This document shows positions 41,643 to 50,617 of a stretch of DNA of 64,000 nt, piece by piece; within the stretch, counting starts at the first letter, position 1, and each line of letters begins with the position of its first letter. The DNA is from Methanobrevibacter_A acididurans (GTDB taxonomy: Archaea; Methanobacteriota; Methanobacteria; Methanobacteriales; Methanobacteriaceae). The notes under the pieces were generated by a model, which worked only from the letters and a program-made list of their open reading frames with translations, did not search any database and had not been told where the DNA came from. The stretch spans positions 992,001-1,056,000 of the forward strand of contig NZ_CP166991.1 in NCBI RefSeq assembly GCF_046197875.1, in the 5' to 3' direction. Position numbers and translations under genes: made by a program.

Positions 41643-42251
41643 TTAAATAATATTTTTAACTCTTAATGATGCTGCTAATGGTTTTATCTTAGCTGGTGTT
41701 CCTATAGCTAAATAAAATGGAGGAACACTTCTTGTTACGACTGCTCCTGCTGCAACCATAGCACCTTCCCCTATTTCAAGATTACTTAAGAAAGTGGTAT
41801 TAGCCCCAATTGAAGCTCCTTTTCTTATTCGTGGACCTTTTAATTTGTAATCTACTCTTATTGGATATCGATCATTAGTAAAACATGCACATGGCCCTAT
41901 AAACACATTATCTTCAATTATAGTGTTTCTTGGAATATATACGTTTGATTGAATACTTACATTATTTCCAATTACACATTCTCCTTCTATTACAGTATTT
42001 GTACCAATGAGAACATCATTTCCAATGTTAGTTTTTTCACGTATCACTACATTATGACCTGTTTTGAAATCATCCCCAATTACAACATCATTGTAAATAA
42101 TACTATTAGATCGTATAACTATATTTTTCCCAAGGACAGGTTCTTTACTGAATCTTTTATAGTTCACTCCTAATTGAATATTATTTCTACTTAATTGTGG
42201 ACTATCAGTAGTAGTATCTTCATCACCTAATATTCCAAAGAATTTTGCCAT
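41643..42251 (-). CDS. Hexapeptide-repeat acyltransferase
   Basis: 202 residues with about twelve hexapeptide turns of a left-handed beta helix (VIGDDFKTGHNVVIREKTNIGNDV in pieces such as IGTNTVIEGECVIGNNVSIQ). The C-terminal signature AAGAVVTRSVPPFYLAIGTPAK is that of WbbJ/WlbB-like sugar O- or N-acetyltransferases, and FTNDRYP fits the nucleotide-sugar acetyltransferase subgroup. It probably acetylates an activated amino sugar for cell-surface glycan. It stands alone with AGGGGAG upstream. Confidence 0.82.
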   Translation of the reverse strand: MAKFFGILGDEDTTTDSPQLSRNNIQLGVNYKRFSKEPVLGKNIVIRSNSIIYNDVVIGDDFKTGHNVVIREKTNIGNDVLIGTNTVIEGECVIGNNVSIQSNVYIPRNTIIEDNVFIGPCACFTNDRYPIRVDYKLKGPRIRKGASIGANTTFLSNLEIGEGAMVAAGAVVTRSVPPFYLAIGTPAKIKPLAASLRVKNII

Positions 42252-42470
42252 TTTATCTTCAATCTCCCCTAAATAAATTAATTTTATTAATTGTAAATCT
42301 TGACTTTAAAAAAAATTATTAAAATAATAAAATGAATATCAAAAGATAATAATTTTTTTAATATGATAATGATATATAATTACAAAGTATTTAAAAATTT
42401 TGTAAAAAAAGTTTAATATGATTATAAAATTAAGTTTATTATAAGTCTTAAATTAACTGAGGGAAAAATT

Positions 42471-43511
42471 TTGAAATTTACTAAGGAATATATTTTAAAT
42501 AAAATCTACGAAATTCGAAAAGATATTGGTCATGACCCTATAATTATTAATATTCATGATATTATTTATAATGAAGAAGAAGATGAATTATGGATTATTA
42601 CTACTGATAGACCTGATAAATCTGCTGTGATTGGTAAAGGTGGATGGGTAGTAGGTAAATTACGTGAAGATTTAAGTATTAATAGTATTCATGTAGAAAG
42701 TTACAGTGATTTTTTAACTAAAGAATATAGATTAAATTTATCATTAAAAACATTAAATATGTTTCGTGAAGGTTATCCTAAATTAAATAACCCATTAGTT
42801 AATTTAAGTAAATTAATTATGGATAAATTAAATAATCTTTATAGTTTTGATTTAGAACAATATTTTAATGAACATGATTTTGTTGAAAGTGACAAGCATT
42901 TAGCTGTTGTTGCTTTGTCTGGTGGTGCTGATAGTTGTTTTTCTCTTATTTTAGCTAAAATGTTAGGTTTTAATCCGATTGCTATTAGTGTTGATCCTGG
43001 TACTATTGTATTACCAAAACAGTTTAAAGAAAATATTGAAAAAATTACAAGTGATTTAAATGTCCCTCAAGTGTATATTCCTGTAGATTATAGTGAAATT
43101 ATTCAAGAAAGTTTTAATGGTCGTTTTCATCCCTGTGGTAAATGTTCTGATGTTATTGAAAAAGAAGTTTTAAAATATTCTATTAAGAAAAATATTCCTT
43201 TAATGATTTTTGGTGATATGTTATCTACAGGTAGTCAATGCATTACAAAACAGTATAGTGGAAATAATGAAGTTTTGAGATTGAATTTACCAGCTTGCAT
43301 ATCTTCAACTAAAATGGAGCATAAGAAATTGAATAAAAATTATAGTCTTAAAAAGATGGAAGGATTTGGTTGTCCACTCCTACATGAAGTTCATAAAAAA
43401 TATCCTTTTATGAAAAAATATAGTATTCAAAGAATTTTACGTGAAACACGATCAGGAGTTTTAGAACCAGGTGAAGCTTTAAAATTAATTTGGAGTTTTT
43501 ATAAAACATGA
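42471..43511 (+). CDS. KH-domain PP-loop ATPase with Cys pairs, putative RNA-modifying enzyme
   Basis: 346 residues. A KH-like RNA-binding segment occupies about 24-75 (VIGKGGWVVGKL). The PP-loop ATP pyrophosphatase motif SGGADS is at 150-155, followed by LAKMLGFNPIAISVD. Cys222 and Cys225 (HPCGKCSDVIEKE) and two later Cys (LPACIS, GFGCPLLHE) could carry sulfur or a cluster. The combination resembles tRNA thiolation enzymes of the TtcA/ThiI class but is no standard member. Start TTG 42471 follows GAGGGA. It is upstream of a zinc-ribbon gene on the same strand. Confidence 0.75.
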   Translation: MKFTKEYILNKIYEIRKDIGHDPIIINIHDIIYNEEEDELWIITTDRPDKSAVIGKGGWVVGKLREDLSINSIHVESYSDFLTKEYRLNLSLKTLNMFREGYPKLNNPLVNLSKLIMDKLNNLYSFDLEQYFNEHDFVESDKHLAVVALSGGADSCFSLILAKMLGFNPIAISVDPGTIVLPKQFKENIEKITSDLNVPQVYIPVDYSEIIQESFNGRFHPCGKCSDVIEKEVLKYSIKKNIPLMIFGDMLSTGSQCITKQYSGNNEVLRLNLPACISSTKMEHKKLNKNYSLKKMEGFGCPLLHEVHKKYPFMKKYSIQRILRETRSGVLEPGEALKLIWSFYKT

Positions 43512-43594
43512 AAAAATAGTTTTAATAATGTATAAAATAAATTAATAAATAATTAATAATTAAAAAAAAATTTTTATATAGAAGTTGAGTAAAA

Positions 43595-43900
43595 TTGAAA
43601 AAGAAAATATGTCCAAGATGTGGATCTGAAAATGTCAAATGGATAATACCTCAAGTTTGGTCCCAATGGTTATGTTATAACTGTGATTATACTGGACCAG
43701 TAATAGAAGCAGATGATAAATTACAAAAAGAAATACAGGAAAATTGGGCTTTAAATAAGGAAGAAATCTTAAGTGAAGAAAAAGAACGTTTCGAAGAAAC
43801 ATTTGATGATGAAAGTGAATTTGATAAAAAATTAGATGATGATTTAACTGATGAAGAGATGGAAAAAAAGTTAGATCAATTATTTGAAGAAAATAAATAA
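43595..43900 (+). CDS. Zinc-ribbon protein with acidic tail
   Basis: 101 residues. Cys6, Cys9, Cys27 and Cys30 (CPRCG ... CYNC) form a zinc ribbon like those of transcription or translation factors; residues 40-101 are a highly acidic helix (EKERFEETFDDESEFDKK). The start is TTG 43595. It lies 83 bases after the KH/PP-loop ATPase and may be cotranscribed. No specific function recognised. Confidence 0.7.
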   Translation: MKKKICPRCGSENVKWIIPQVWSQWLCYNCDYTGPVIEADDKLQKEIQENWALNKEEILSEEKERFEETFDDESEFDKKLDDDLTDEEMEKKLDQLFEENK

Positions 43901-43935
43901 AAAAAGAGCATTTTTTTAATAAAAATGCCTTTTTT
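43900..43935. terminator. Bidirectional terminator between convergent genes
   Basis: GCATTTTT (909-916 of 43 kb) and AAAAATGC (921-928) pair as an 8-bp stem with flanking A-rich and T6 (43930-43935) tracts, between the zinc-ribbon stop and the ABC ATPase stop. Confidence 0.65.
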
Positions 43936-43940
43936 AAAAA

Positions 43941-44645
43941 TTAGATAGAAATTTTATTATCAAGTAAAGAATCCTCTGAATTTTCAAGGATTTTTCCATC
44001 TAAAACTTCAATAACTCGGTCTGCAAGTTTTGCTACATTCATATCATGAGTAACAAGAATTATAGTAACATTTTTTTGTTTATTTAATAAAGTTAATTTT
44101 TCAAGAATCTTATTACTAGTTTTAGAATCTAAGGATCCAGTAGGTTCATCAGCTAATACAATAGAAGGATCATTTGCAAGAGATCTGGCAATAGCCACTC
44201 TTTGACGTTCACCACCAGATAATTGATTTGGTTTCATTTTAGCCTTATCTTCTATTCCCACATCTTTTAATAAACTTAAAGCTTTAGTTCTTTGATCTTT
44301 ACTAGAAATTTTTTGTGTAAACATAGGTATTTCAACATTTTCTACTACAGATAGATTAGGTATGAGATTATGTAATTGGAAAATAAAACCTATTTGTTCT
44401 GCACGAAATTCATTTAATTTTTTACTTTTTTCTAGATTTATATCCCCTACACGTATTGAACCACTATCCGGAATGTCTAATGCTCCTAACATGTGTAAAA
44501 GTGTTGATTTTCCACTACCAGAGGGTCCTATGATTGAAACAAATTCTCCTTTTTTTATGTTGAAACTTATATCATTTAATGCTTTTACTTGACCATTTTC
44601 ATAAGTTTTCACTAAGTTTTTTACTTCTACAATATTTTCACCCAT
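43941..44645 (-). CDS. ABC transporter ATP-binding protein, MacB/LolD type
   Basis: 234 residues: Walker A GPSGSGKSTLLHML, Q-loop FQLHNLIPNLSV, signature LSGGERQRVAIARSL, Walker B VLADEPTGSLD, H-loop THDMNVAK. The subfamily pairs with FtsX-like permeases to export peptides, lipoproteins or antibiotics. It is 15 bases downstream of such a permease gene. The substrate is unknown. Confidence 0.9.
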   Translation of the reverse strand: MGENIVEVKNLVKTYENGQVKALNDISFNIKKGEFVSIIGPSGSGKSTLLHMLGALDIPDSGSIRVGDINLEKSKKLNEFRAEQIGFIFQLHNLIPNLSVVENVEIPMFTQKISSKDQRTKALSLLKDVGIEDKAKMKPNQLSGGERQRVAIARSLANDPSIVLADEPTGSLDSKTSNKILEKLTLLNKQKNVTIILVTHDMNVAKLADRVIEVLDGKILENSEDSLLDNKISI

Positions 44646-44660
44646 AATAATTTTCCCTCC

Positions 44661-45809
44661 TTATTCATATCTTAAAGCTTCTGTTGGTTGTAATTTAGTT
44701 GCTTTGATTGCAGGGTATAATCCTCCTAAGAGCCCTACTATAATTGCAACTGCGAATGCTTCTGATATAGTAGTTATGGTAAATATTGGTGTTAATCCAT
44801 TCATTATTCCCATGGCTGTTATTAGTTCCACACCTATTACTCCCATAATAGTTCCAACTATAGCTGATATTACTGTTATAACTACAGATTCTCCCATTAT
44901 CATTAGTAATATTTTTTTACTACTCCATCCAACAGCTTTCAATACTCCTATTTCTCGGGTTCTTTCCATTACACTCATTAGCATAGTGTTGATAATTCCT
45001 AATCCTCCAATGATTATAGCAAGTAAACTTATTGCCCAAGATGCACTGTTTAACATATCTATTACACTTTGCATTGATGAAATATCGGAAACTGAACTTA
45101 TAGTAGTTACATTATCCTTATATAAGTTATCGATTCTTTGTGTAACTTGATTTACATCTGCTCCTTTATCTACTTTAACATATATCATGGAAACATTTCC
45201 TTTTGCATCATCTATGTTTTGTGCATTTTCTAAGCTGGTGTATACTCCTTGATCTTGGTTACTATCTCCAGTTTCATATGTTCCAACTATATGATATGTT
45301 TTATCATTAAGAGTTAAATTGTCACCTACTGTTTTGTTTAATTGTTCTGCTGAGAGTTTTCCCATTATCATTTCTGAAGTATTTTTATGGTAAGAGGTTC
45401 CATTGGTTATTGTTAACTCTGCAAATTTTGATTGGCTTGGGTCTAATCCTATAACAACTAAGTAACCATTTAATCCTTGAGGTTGTACCATAGTATTGTA
45501 TATACCTACTGCAGAATTTACTCCCGTTACATTTAATATTTTCCCAACCCATGATTGGTTTAATGGTGTGGCACCAAATGATGCCATATTCTGTTGTGAC
45601 ATTCCTGAGTCAGTATTATTTTCATTTCCTGCAACTGTAAAGTCTGAGCCTCCAGCATGTAGGGTATCGTCAACACCGGCTACCATTCCTTCAGTCATTG
45701 CTCCTAGCGCTACTATTGTTGCTATTCCTATCCCTATTCCTATTATTGCAAGGATTGCTCGGGATTTACTCCTAAATGGGTTTTTAAGTATTAATTTTAA
45801 AAATGACAT
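44661..45809 (-). CDS. ABC transporter permease, MacB/FtsX type
   Basis: 382 residues with the MacB layout: an N-terminal helix (AILAIIGIGIGIATIVALGAM in part), a large extracellular domain of about 230 residues, then three C-terminal helices with the conserved MNTMLMSVMERTREIGVLKA-type coupling segment (NTMLMSVMERTREIGVLKA). It forms a mechanotransmission ABC system with the adjacent ATPase. No periplasmic-type adaptor is present, as expected for a cell with a single membrane. Confidence 0.9.
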   Translation of the reverse strand: MSFLKLILKNPFRSKSRAILAIIGIGIGIATIVALGAMTEGMVAGVDDTLHAGGSDFTVAGNENNTDSGMSQQNMASFGATPLNQSWVGKILNVTGVNSAVGIYNTMVQPQGLNGYLVVIGLDPSQSKFAELTITNGTSYHKNTSEMIMGKLSAEQLNKTVGDNLTLNDKTYHIVGTYETGDSNQDQGVYTSLENAQNIDDAKGNVSMIYVKVDKGADVNQVTQRIDNLYKDNVTTISSVSDISSMQSVIDMLNSASWAISLLAIIIGGLGIINTMLMSVMERTREIGVLKAVGWSSKKILLMIMGESVVITVISAIVGTIMGVIGVELITAMGIMNGLTPIFTITTISEAFAVAIIVGLLGGLYPAIKATKLQPTEALRYE

Positions 45810-45945
45810 TATTTTTTTAATCCTTTAGTTTATTTAATTAAATTATAAAATAGTACAAAATTGAACTATCATATGTTAGTATATTGTTTATTATAATATA
45901 TAAAAATAAGGTGAAAAAATAAAAATATAAAAAAAGTAAAAAATT

Positions 45946-47373
45946 TTAATCTTTAAAAGATTTCTTTAAAGAAACCTCATTATTAACAAAAGAAATCATA
46001 TTAGTTCTAGCTAGCTCAACCATTTTAGGAGAAGGACCACCAGGAACATTTCTCATCTTAACATTTTCTAATGGATTAAGAGCAGTATGAACTAAATCAT
46101 CACCTAAATTAAGTTTATTAAAACCTAATTCAACAGCAACATCATCAACATAAACTGAAGTAATATCCTCAGCACTTAAACCATTACTAATAGCTTCATT
46201 AACTATCCGACCAACAATTTTATGAGCAGTACGGAAAGGAATTTTACGTTCACGAACCATAATATCTGCAAGATCAGTAGCAGTAGCAAAATTCTTACTA
46301 GCTAAATCTAAACATCTATCTGTATTAAACTTAACAGACAATAACATATGTTTAACTATCTCTAAAGTATCATAACTATTTTGAATAGCATTCCAAAGAT
46401 GAGGAGTGAGTTCTTGTAAATCCCTATTGTAAGTATAAGGTAAAGCTTTAAGCATAGTTAAAATTGTAACTAATTCCCCATTAGCAATGGTAGCTTTACT
46501 TCTTGCAACTTCAGCAACATCAGGATTTTTTTTCTGAGGCATAATACTACTTGTACTACAATATTCATCAGCCATTGTAATAACCCCAAATTCATAAGTA
46601 CTCCAAAGAACTAACTCTTCACAAATTTTAGATAATGTAGTACATAATTGAGTTAAATCAAAAACAGTTTCAGCAATAAAATCTCGTGCAGCAACTCCAT
46701 CCATACTATTCTCCATATATGAATCAAAACCTAAAAGTCGAGTTGTTAATTCCCGATTAATTGGAAAACTAGTAGTGGTCATAGCTGCAGAGCCTAATGG
46801 ATTTATATTAACTCTTTTATAAGTATCATCTAAACGCTGATAATCTCTTTTTAAACTTTGAGCATAAGCCATTAAGTGATGTGCTACAGTAATAGGTTGA
46901 GCATGTTGTAAGTGAGTGAAACCTATGAAAACAGATTCTTTATATTCACCCGCAAGGTCAACTATACCACTTATAAAATCTAAAATATTAAATTGCATTT
47001 CTCTTATTTTTTCACGTAAAACAAGACGAATATCAGTAGCTACTTGATCATTTCTAGATTTAGCAGTATGCATGAAACCTGCTTCAGGACCTATTTTATT
47101 AGTTACATAATTTTCAACAGCCATATGCACATCCTCTACAGAGGGATCAAATTCTAATACATTATATCCTTCATCCTTAAGTGAAATTAATGCATCGATA
47201 ATATGATCAGCTATATCAGAATCTATTATGTTCTCTTCTTTTAACATTAATGTATGTGCCATGTTACACTTTACATCTGCATTGAAAATGATTTTATCAA
47301 ATTCAAGGGATGAAGTGTATTCAGCTGCTTCATCTGTCATTTCTTTTTCTAATCTTCCACTTCTAAGTTTCAT
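45946..47373 (-). CDS. argH: Argininosuccinate lyase
   Basis: Last step of arginine synthesis: argininosuccinate to arginine plus fumarate. 475 residues; the fumarase/aspartase signature is SSIMPQKKNPD, with catalytic Ser in that loop and His in FTHLQHAQP. N-terminal KLRSGRLEKEMTDEA is typical. A single-gene unit. Confidence 0.96.
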   Translation of the reverse strand: MKLRSGRLEKEMTDEAAEYTSSLEFDKIIFNADVKCNMAHTLMLKEENIIDSDIADHIIDALISLKDEGYNVLEFDPSVEDVHMAVENYVTNKIGPEAGFMHTAKSRNDQVATDIRLVLREKIREMQFNILDFISGIVDLAGEYKESVFIGFTHLQHAQPITVAHHLMAYAQSLKRDYQRLDDTYKRVNINPLGSAAMTTTSFPINRELTTRLLGFDSYMENSMDGVAARDFIAETVFDLTQLCTTLSKICEELVLWSTYEFGVITMADEYCSTSSIMPQKKNPDVAEVARSKATIANGELVTILTMLKALPYTYNRDLQELTPHLWNAIQNSYDTLEIVKHMLLSVKFNTDRCLDLASKNFATATDLADIMVRERKIPFRTAHKIVGRIVNEAISNGLSAEDITSVYVDDVAVELGFNKLNLGDDLVHTALNPLENVKMRNVPGGPSPKMVELARTNMISFVNNEVSLKKSFKD

Positions 47374-47555
47374 GACTTCACCTTAAAAAAAATTTTATAT
47401 TAATTAGTTTATATAATTTTCTAGATATTAAAATGTAGAAAAAATAGTATTAAGTATGTAAATATTTGAATTTAAAAAAAAATGAGCGTATTTATTATGA
47501 ATTTAAAAAAAAATGGATAGTTAAGTAATAAAAAATATAATAATTTTTTATAAAC

Positions 47556-47711
47556 TTAATCTTTATTTTTCATTTCAGTGTATCCACATTTACCACATGC
47601 GTATCTATCACCGTGGTCTGCCATAAATACTCCATTTCCACAACGTGGGCAGATTGGATTTTTACGTTCTATTTTATCGCCATCGACTTTGTAAAGACTA
47701 CTTACTTTCAT
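47556..47711 (-). CDS. rps27ae: Ribosomal protein S27ae
   Basis: 51-residue zinc-ribbon ribosomal protein: MKVSSLYKVDGDK, then CPRCGNGVF and CGKCGYTEMK, with the conserved MADHGDRYAC between. It follows rps24e closely on the same strand, as in other archaea. AGGGAG-type site precedes the ATG. Confidence 0.93.
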   Translation of the reverse strand: MKVSSLYKVDGDKIERKNPICPRCGNGVFMADHGDRYACGKCGYTEMKNKD

Positions 47712-47758
47712 TTAATTTTCTCCCTTAAAATTTATTTTATTAAAATATTAGACTAATT

Positions 47759-48073
47759 TTATTCTTCTGCTTCTTCAGATTCTTCTGGAGCTTCAGGTTC
47801 AGTATTTTTTTCAATAACACTAGTGGTTTCAACTTTCTTTAAAGCTGCTTCATTATTGTATACTTTTGCATATCCTATTGCAATAGGTTCACCATAAGAT
47901 GGTTTAATAGTATCTATTACAATTAAATCTTTTTTAGTATCTAAAAGTGCAATAAGTTTACTTTTAACAGTCATTGTGTTAGGAGTAGCTTCTCCTTCAT
48001 AATCAATTTCAAATTTAACTTCAGTTCTTTCTAAAACATTGTTTTCTTTTTTTTCTATGATAGTGTATTCCAT
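47759..48073 (-). CDS. rps24e: Ribosomal protein S24e
   Basis: 104 residues. The family core is present (VLERTEVKFEIDYEGEATP split across VKFEIDYEG and EATPNTMTVKSKLIALL, then YGEPIAIGYAKVYNN). The last 18 residues form an acidic tail (EPEAPEESEEAEE). Clusters with rps27ae, dephospho-CoA kinase and RNA polymerase genes, a conserved archaeal neighbourhood. Confidence 0.92.
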   Translation of the reverse strand: MEYTIIEKKENNVLERTEVKFEIDYEGEATPNTMTVKSKLIALLDTKKDLIVIDTIKPSYGEPIAIGYAKVYNNEAALKKVETTSVIEKNTEPEAPEESEEAEE

Positions 48074-48164
48074 TATTAAACCTCATTATATATTTATTTT
48101 TTATATTTAAAATATCCAATTATTATTAATTTTTTGGGGTTTTCTTTATTTAATAAAAAGCATA

Positions 48165-48659
48165 TTAATGTTTACTATAAGACATTAATTCTTTTGCTTT
48201 AGATTTAACATCTGAAGCTTTTACATAAACTAAACCTTCATTTGGTTGTCCATATAATATAATAGTATCTTCAGGTGCAATCAAGATGCAAGGAAGAACT
48301 GCAAGATCTTCTTCCCCTTTAACTACAATTTGACGTTTAAGTCCATCAGTATTGATAGCTTTAATAGCAGATTCTATGGTTTCCCATAGATCATCTGTAA
48401 TTGTTCCTGCGGGATTATTTACTTCAAGAATGTTATTTTGTATTAAATCATGAGAATGATCTTTTCTTTGTATACGATTATCAATTATCCCAAGATGTGG
48501 TGTTAAATCGTTATCCTTTAAATTTTTAGTAGTTTGATCTCCTACTGAGATTAAAAAATCTGCTTTCTTTATATCAGGAATCGCATCCTCAAAATTTGGA
48601 TATAATTTTCCAAGTGGTTTTTTGAATTCTGATATCATATCATTATTTAATATAAACAA
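48165..48659 (-). CDS. GTP-dependent dephospho-CoA kinase (DUF359)
   Basis: 164 residues. The family previously called DUF359 phosphorylates dephospho-CoA with GTP in archaea, completing CoA. Recognisable parts are LISVGDQTTKNL, GIIDNRIQRKDH, NPAGTITDDLW, VKGEEDLAVLP and YGQPNEGLVYV. The start is TTG 48659 after GAGGTT. Its position between spt4 and rps24e is conserved in many archaea. Confidence 0.88.
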   Translation of the reverse strand: MFILNNDMISEFKKPLGKLYPNFEDAIPDIKKADFLISVGDQTTKNLKDNDLTPHLGIIDNRIQRKDHSHDLIQNNILEVNNPAGTITDDLWETIESAIKAINTDGLKRQIVVKGEEDLAVLPCILIAPEDTIILYGQPNEGLVYVKASDVKSKAKELMSYSKH

Positions 48660-48787
48660 GATTTTAACCTCTAATTATGTTTTAATTTAATTATATATTT
48701 AATATTTATATTTAAAAAGAATAATTAAAAAAAATTATATTCTTTTAGTAATTTGACAAATTTTTTTTTATGAAAAGTTTTAATTAA

Positions 48788-48970
48788 TTATCTAACTCTT
48801 AATGCATATTCGCCTTTAAGAGATATATTTAATTCTTTAGCAACATCAGAATTATCAGGATCAGTTATGATTACTAATCCACTCCAATTTGAGCTTGTAG
48901 GGTTTTTACAAACAGGACATCTTTCTTTAGAAGTTAACATTTTACAAGAGGTACATGCTTTTTCACTCAT
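48788..48970 (-). CDS. spt4: Transcription elongation factor Spt4 (RNA polymerase subunit E'')
   Basis: 60-residue zinc-binding protein: CTSCKMLTSKERCPVCKN carries four Cys; SNWSGLVIITDPDNSDVAKELN completes the NGN-partner fold. It partners Spt5 to raise polymerase processivity. Its start overlaps the rpo7 stop by four bases. Confidence 0.93.
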   Translation of the reverse strand: MSEKACTSCKMLTSKERCPVCKNPTSSNWSGLVIITDPDNSDVAKELNISLKGEYALRVR

Positions 48971-49542
48971 TTTTTAGCCTTCTTACCTTTTTTATTCTTG
49001 TTTTTTTCTTCTTCAATCCATTCAAATCTACCTAAACCATTTTGTCTCATAGTTAACCCTATACGTGTATCATTAACAGATTTTCCTTTTAGACTAAGAG
49101 CAACAATTCTTGCTCTTACACGGTTAGTTTCTTCTAAAGATTTATTAGATTCTTTACCAAGAAGTGCTCCTCTTTTGAAATCATAATTAATATAATCATC
49201 AGTTACTTGAGAAACATGAACAAGACCATCCATTGGTCCAATTCTTACAAATGCTCCAAATTCAGCTATTTCTATTACTTCACCTTCAACAATTTCTTGT
49301 TGTTCTGGTTTGTAAAAGATAGCATTGAATGTTACATGATGGTAAGCTGCTCCATCACCCATTATGAGTACACCATCATCGATTTCATCGATACTTGTTA
49401 CTGCTACCATTAAACCTAATTTTTTATCTAAAACACCATTATATTCATCGTTTAATGTTTGAATAGCAACATCATCAAGAGGGTCTTCAAATTTATAAGG
49501 TGGGATTCTTACTGTGTCTTGAATTTTACTCATATAATACAA
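48967..49542 (-). CDS. rpoE1: RNA polymerase subunit Rpo7 (E')
   Basis: 191 residues. N-terminal tip domain (KIQDTVRIPPYKF, GVLDKKLGLMVAVTSI), then an S1 RNA-binding domain (GEVIEIAEFGAFVRIGPMDGLVHVSQV). With Rpo4 it forms the polymerase stalk. The C-terminal basic tail (NKNKKGKKAKK) is longer than usual. The start TTG 49542 has AGGGAT six bases upstream and gives the family N-terminus MYYM. Confidence 0.94.
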   Translation of the reverse strand: MYYMSKIQDTVRIPPYKFEDPLDDVAIQTLNDEYNGVLDKKLGLMVAVTSIDEIDDGVLIMGDGAAYHHVTFNAIFYKPEQQEIVEGEVIEIAEFGAFVRIGPMDGLVHVSQVTDDYINYDFKRGALLGKESNKSLEETNRVRARIVALSLKGKSVNDTRIGLTMRQNGLGRFEWIEEEKNKNKKGKKAKK

Positions 49543-49586
49543 ATTTATCCCTTCTTTTCTCTTTTATTATTTATAATTTCTCTGTT

Positions 49587-50111
49587 TTAGTATTTTTCTT
49601 TATACATATCGATAGAACGTACTAATTCTGTTTTTGCAGCATCAATATCTTCCCAATCTAAAACATCTACTTTTTTACCTTGTAAATTTTTATATACACT
49701 GAAGAAATGTTGTACTTCTTTTTTAAATGCTTCAGGCACATCATCAATATTTTGTATTTCTGCAAATCTTGGATCATCTACAGGTACTGCAAGTATTTTA
49801 TAATCTTTTTCTCCAGTATCAATCATACCCATTATACCTACAGGTCTTACTTTTAATAAGCATCCTGGGAATGTTGGTTGTTGCATCATTACTAATACAT
49901 CCATTGGATCGCCATCATCATAAGTTGTTTGTGGTATGAAACCATAATCTGCTGGGTAATGTACGGGAGAATATAATACTCTATCTAATTCAAATGCTTC
50001 AGCTTCTTTATTATATTCATATTTGTTACGAGAGCCTTTAGGAACTTCAATTATTGCATTGAATTCGTCTGGTATGTTTTCTCCTGGTTTTAAATCTTTC
50101 CATAAATTCAT
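49587..50111 (-). CDS. ppa: Inorganic pyrophosphatase (family I)
   Basis: Hydrolyses pyrophosphate, pulling biosynthetic reactions. 174 residues with DGDPMDVLVMMQQ, the family signature holding metal-binding Asp residues, and VIEVPKGSRNKYEY, YPADYGFIPQT. Soluble, Mg-dependent. It lies between rpo7 and the PIN nuclease on the same strand. Confidence 0.95.
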   Translation of the reverse strand: MNLWKDLKPGENIPDEFNAIIEVPKGSRNKYEYNKEAEAFELDRVLYSPVHYPADYGFIPQTTYDDGDPMDVLVMMQQPTFPGCLLKVRPVGIMGMIDTGEKDYKILAVPVDDPRFAEIQNIDDVPEAFKKEVQHFFSVYKNLQGKKVDVLDWEDIDAAKTELVRSIDMYKEKY

Positions 50112-50177
50112 TTTTTTGCCACCATTATCTTTTTTGTCAATAAATATTTTATTTAATATTAGTATGAAATATTTTAT

Positions 50178-50572
50178 TTAAATATAACCATCTACTGCTA
50201 CATATCTTTTTTGTCTTAAGTAAACGATCGTTCTTCCTTGATTTTTAGCCCTTTGTTTTAATTCTTTATCGTTTGTGGCTAAAACTTTACTTACTCTAAT
50301 CAAAGCATCGTCTACAGTTTCTTTTTCTTGTAATGATATGTTTTTTATTTTTATTTTAGATGATTGTGCATATTTTAAAGCTAATCCTGCTTCTACCCTA
50401 GTTTTGCCTTTTTGATTTCTTTTTAAACCTTTTAATTCATTGATAACGAATTGAGGGGTTGTTAATTTATAAGAGGGAAAGGCTTTTTCAAGTTCATCAA
50501 TTATATCTATATTGAACTGAAAGGGAATCATGAAAAATTCGTATCTAATATTATTTCTTTTTGATTTTCCAT
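50178..50572 (-). pseudogene. Fcf1/Utp24-like PIN-domain nuclease, split by one frameshift
   Basis: The true start is ATG 50572, with GAGGT ten bases upstream; it reads MENQKEIILDTNF and then stops (TGA at 50528-50530). Restoring one T in the T5 tract (plus-strand A5 at 50533-50537) joins it to FMIPFQFNIDIIDELEKAF..., giving the PIN core I-I-L-D-T-N-F-F-M-I-P with catalytic Asp10. The remainder is intact: TTPQFVINELKGL, EAGLALKYA, DDALIRVSKVLATNDKEL and YLRQKRYVAVDG. About 132 residues when joined. The family acts on RNA, in eukaryotes on pre-rRNA. Downstream of aIF2-gamma. An alternative long frame starting at 50651 overlaps aIF2-gamma and lacks the Asp, so it is rejected. Confidence 0.82.
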
Positions 50573-50617
50573 GATATTTAATACCTCTTATATTTATATA
50601 TTGTATTAAAAATTTTT

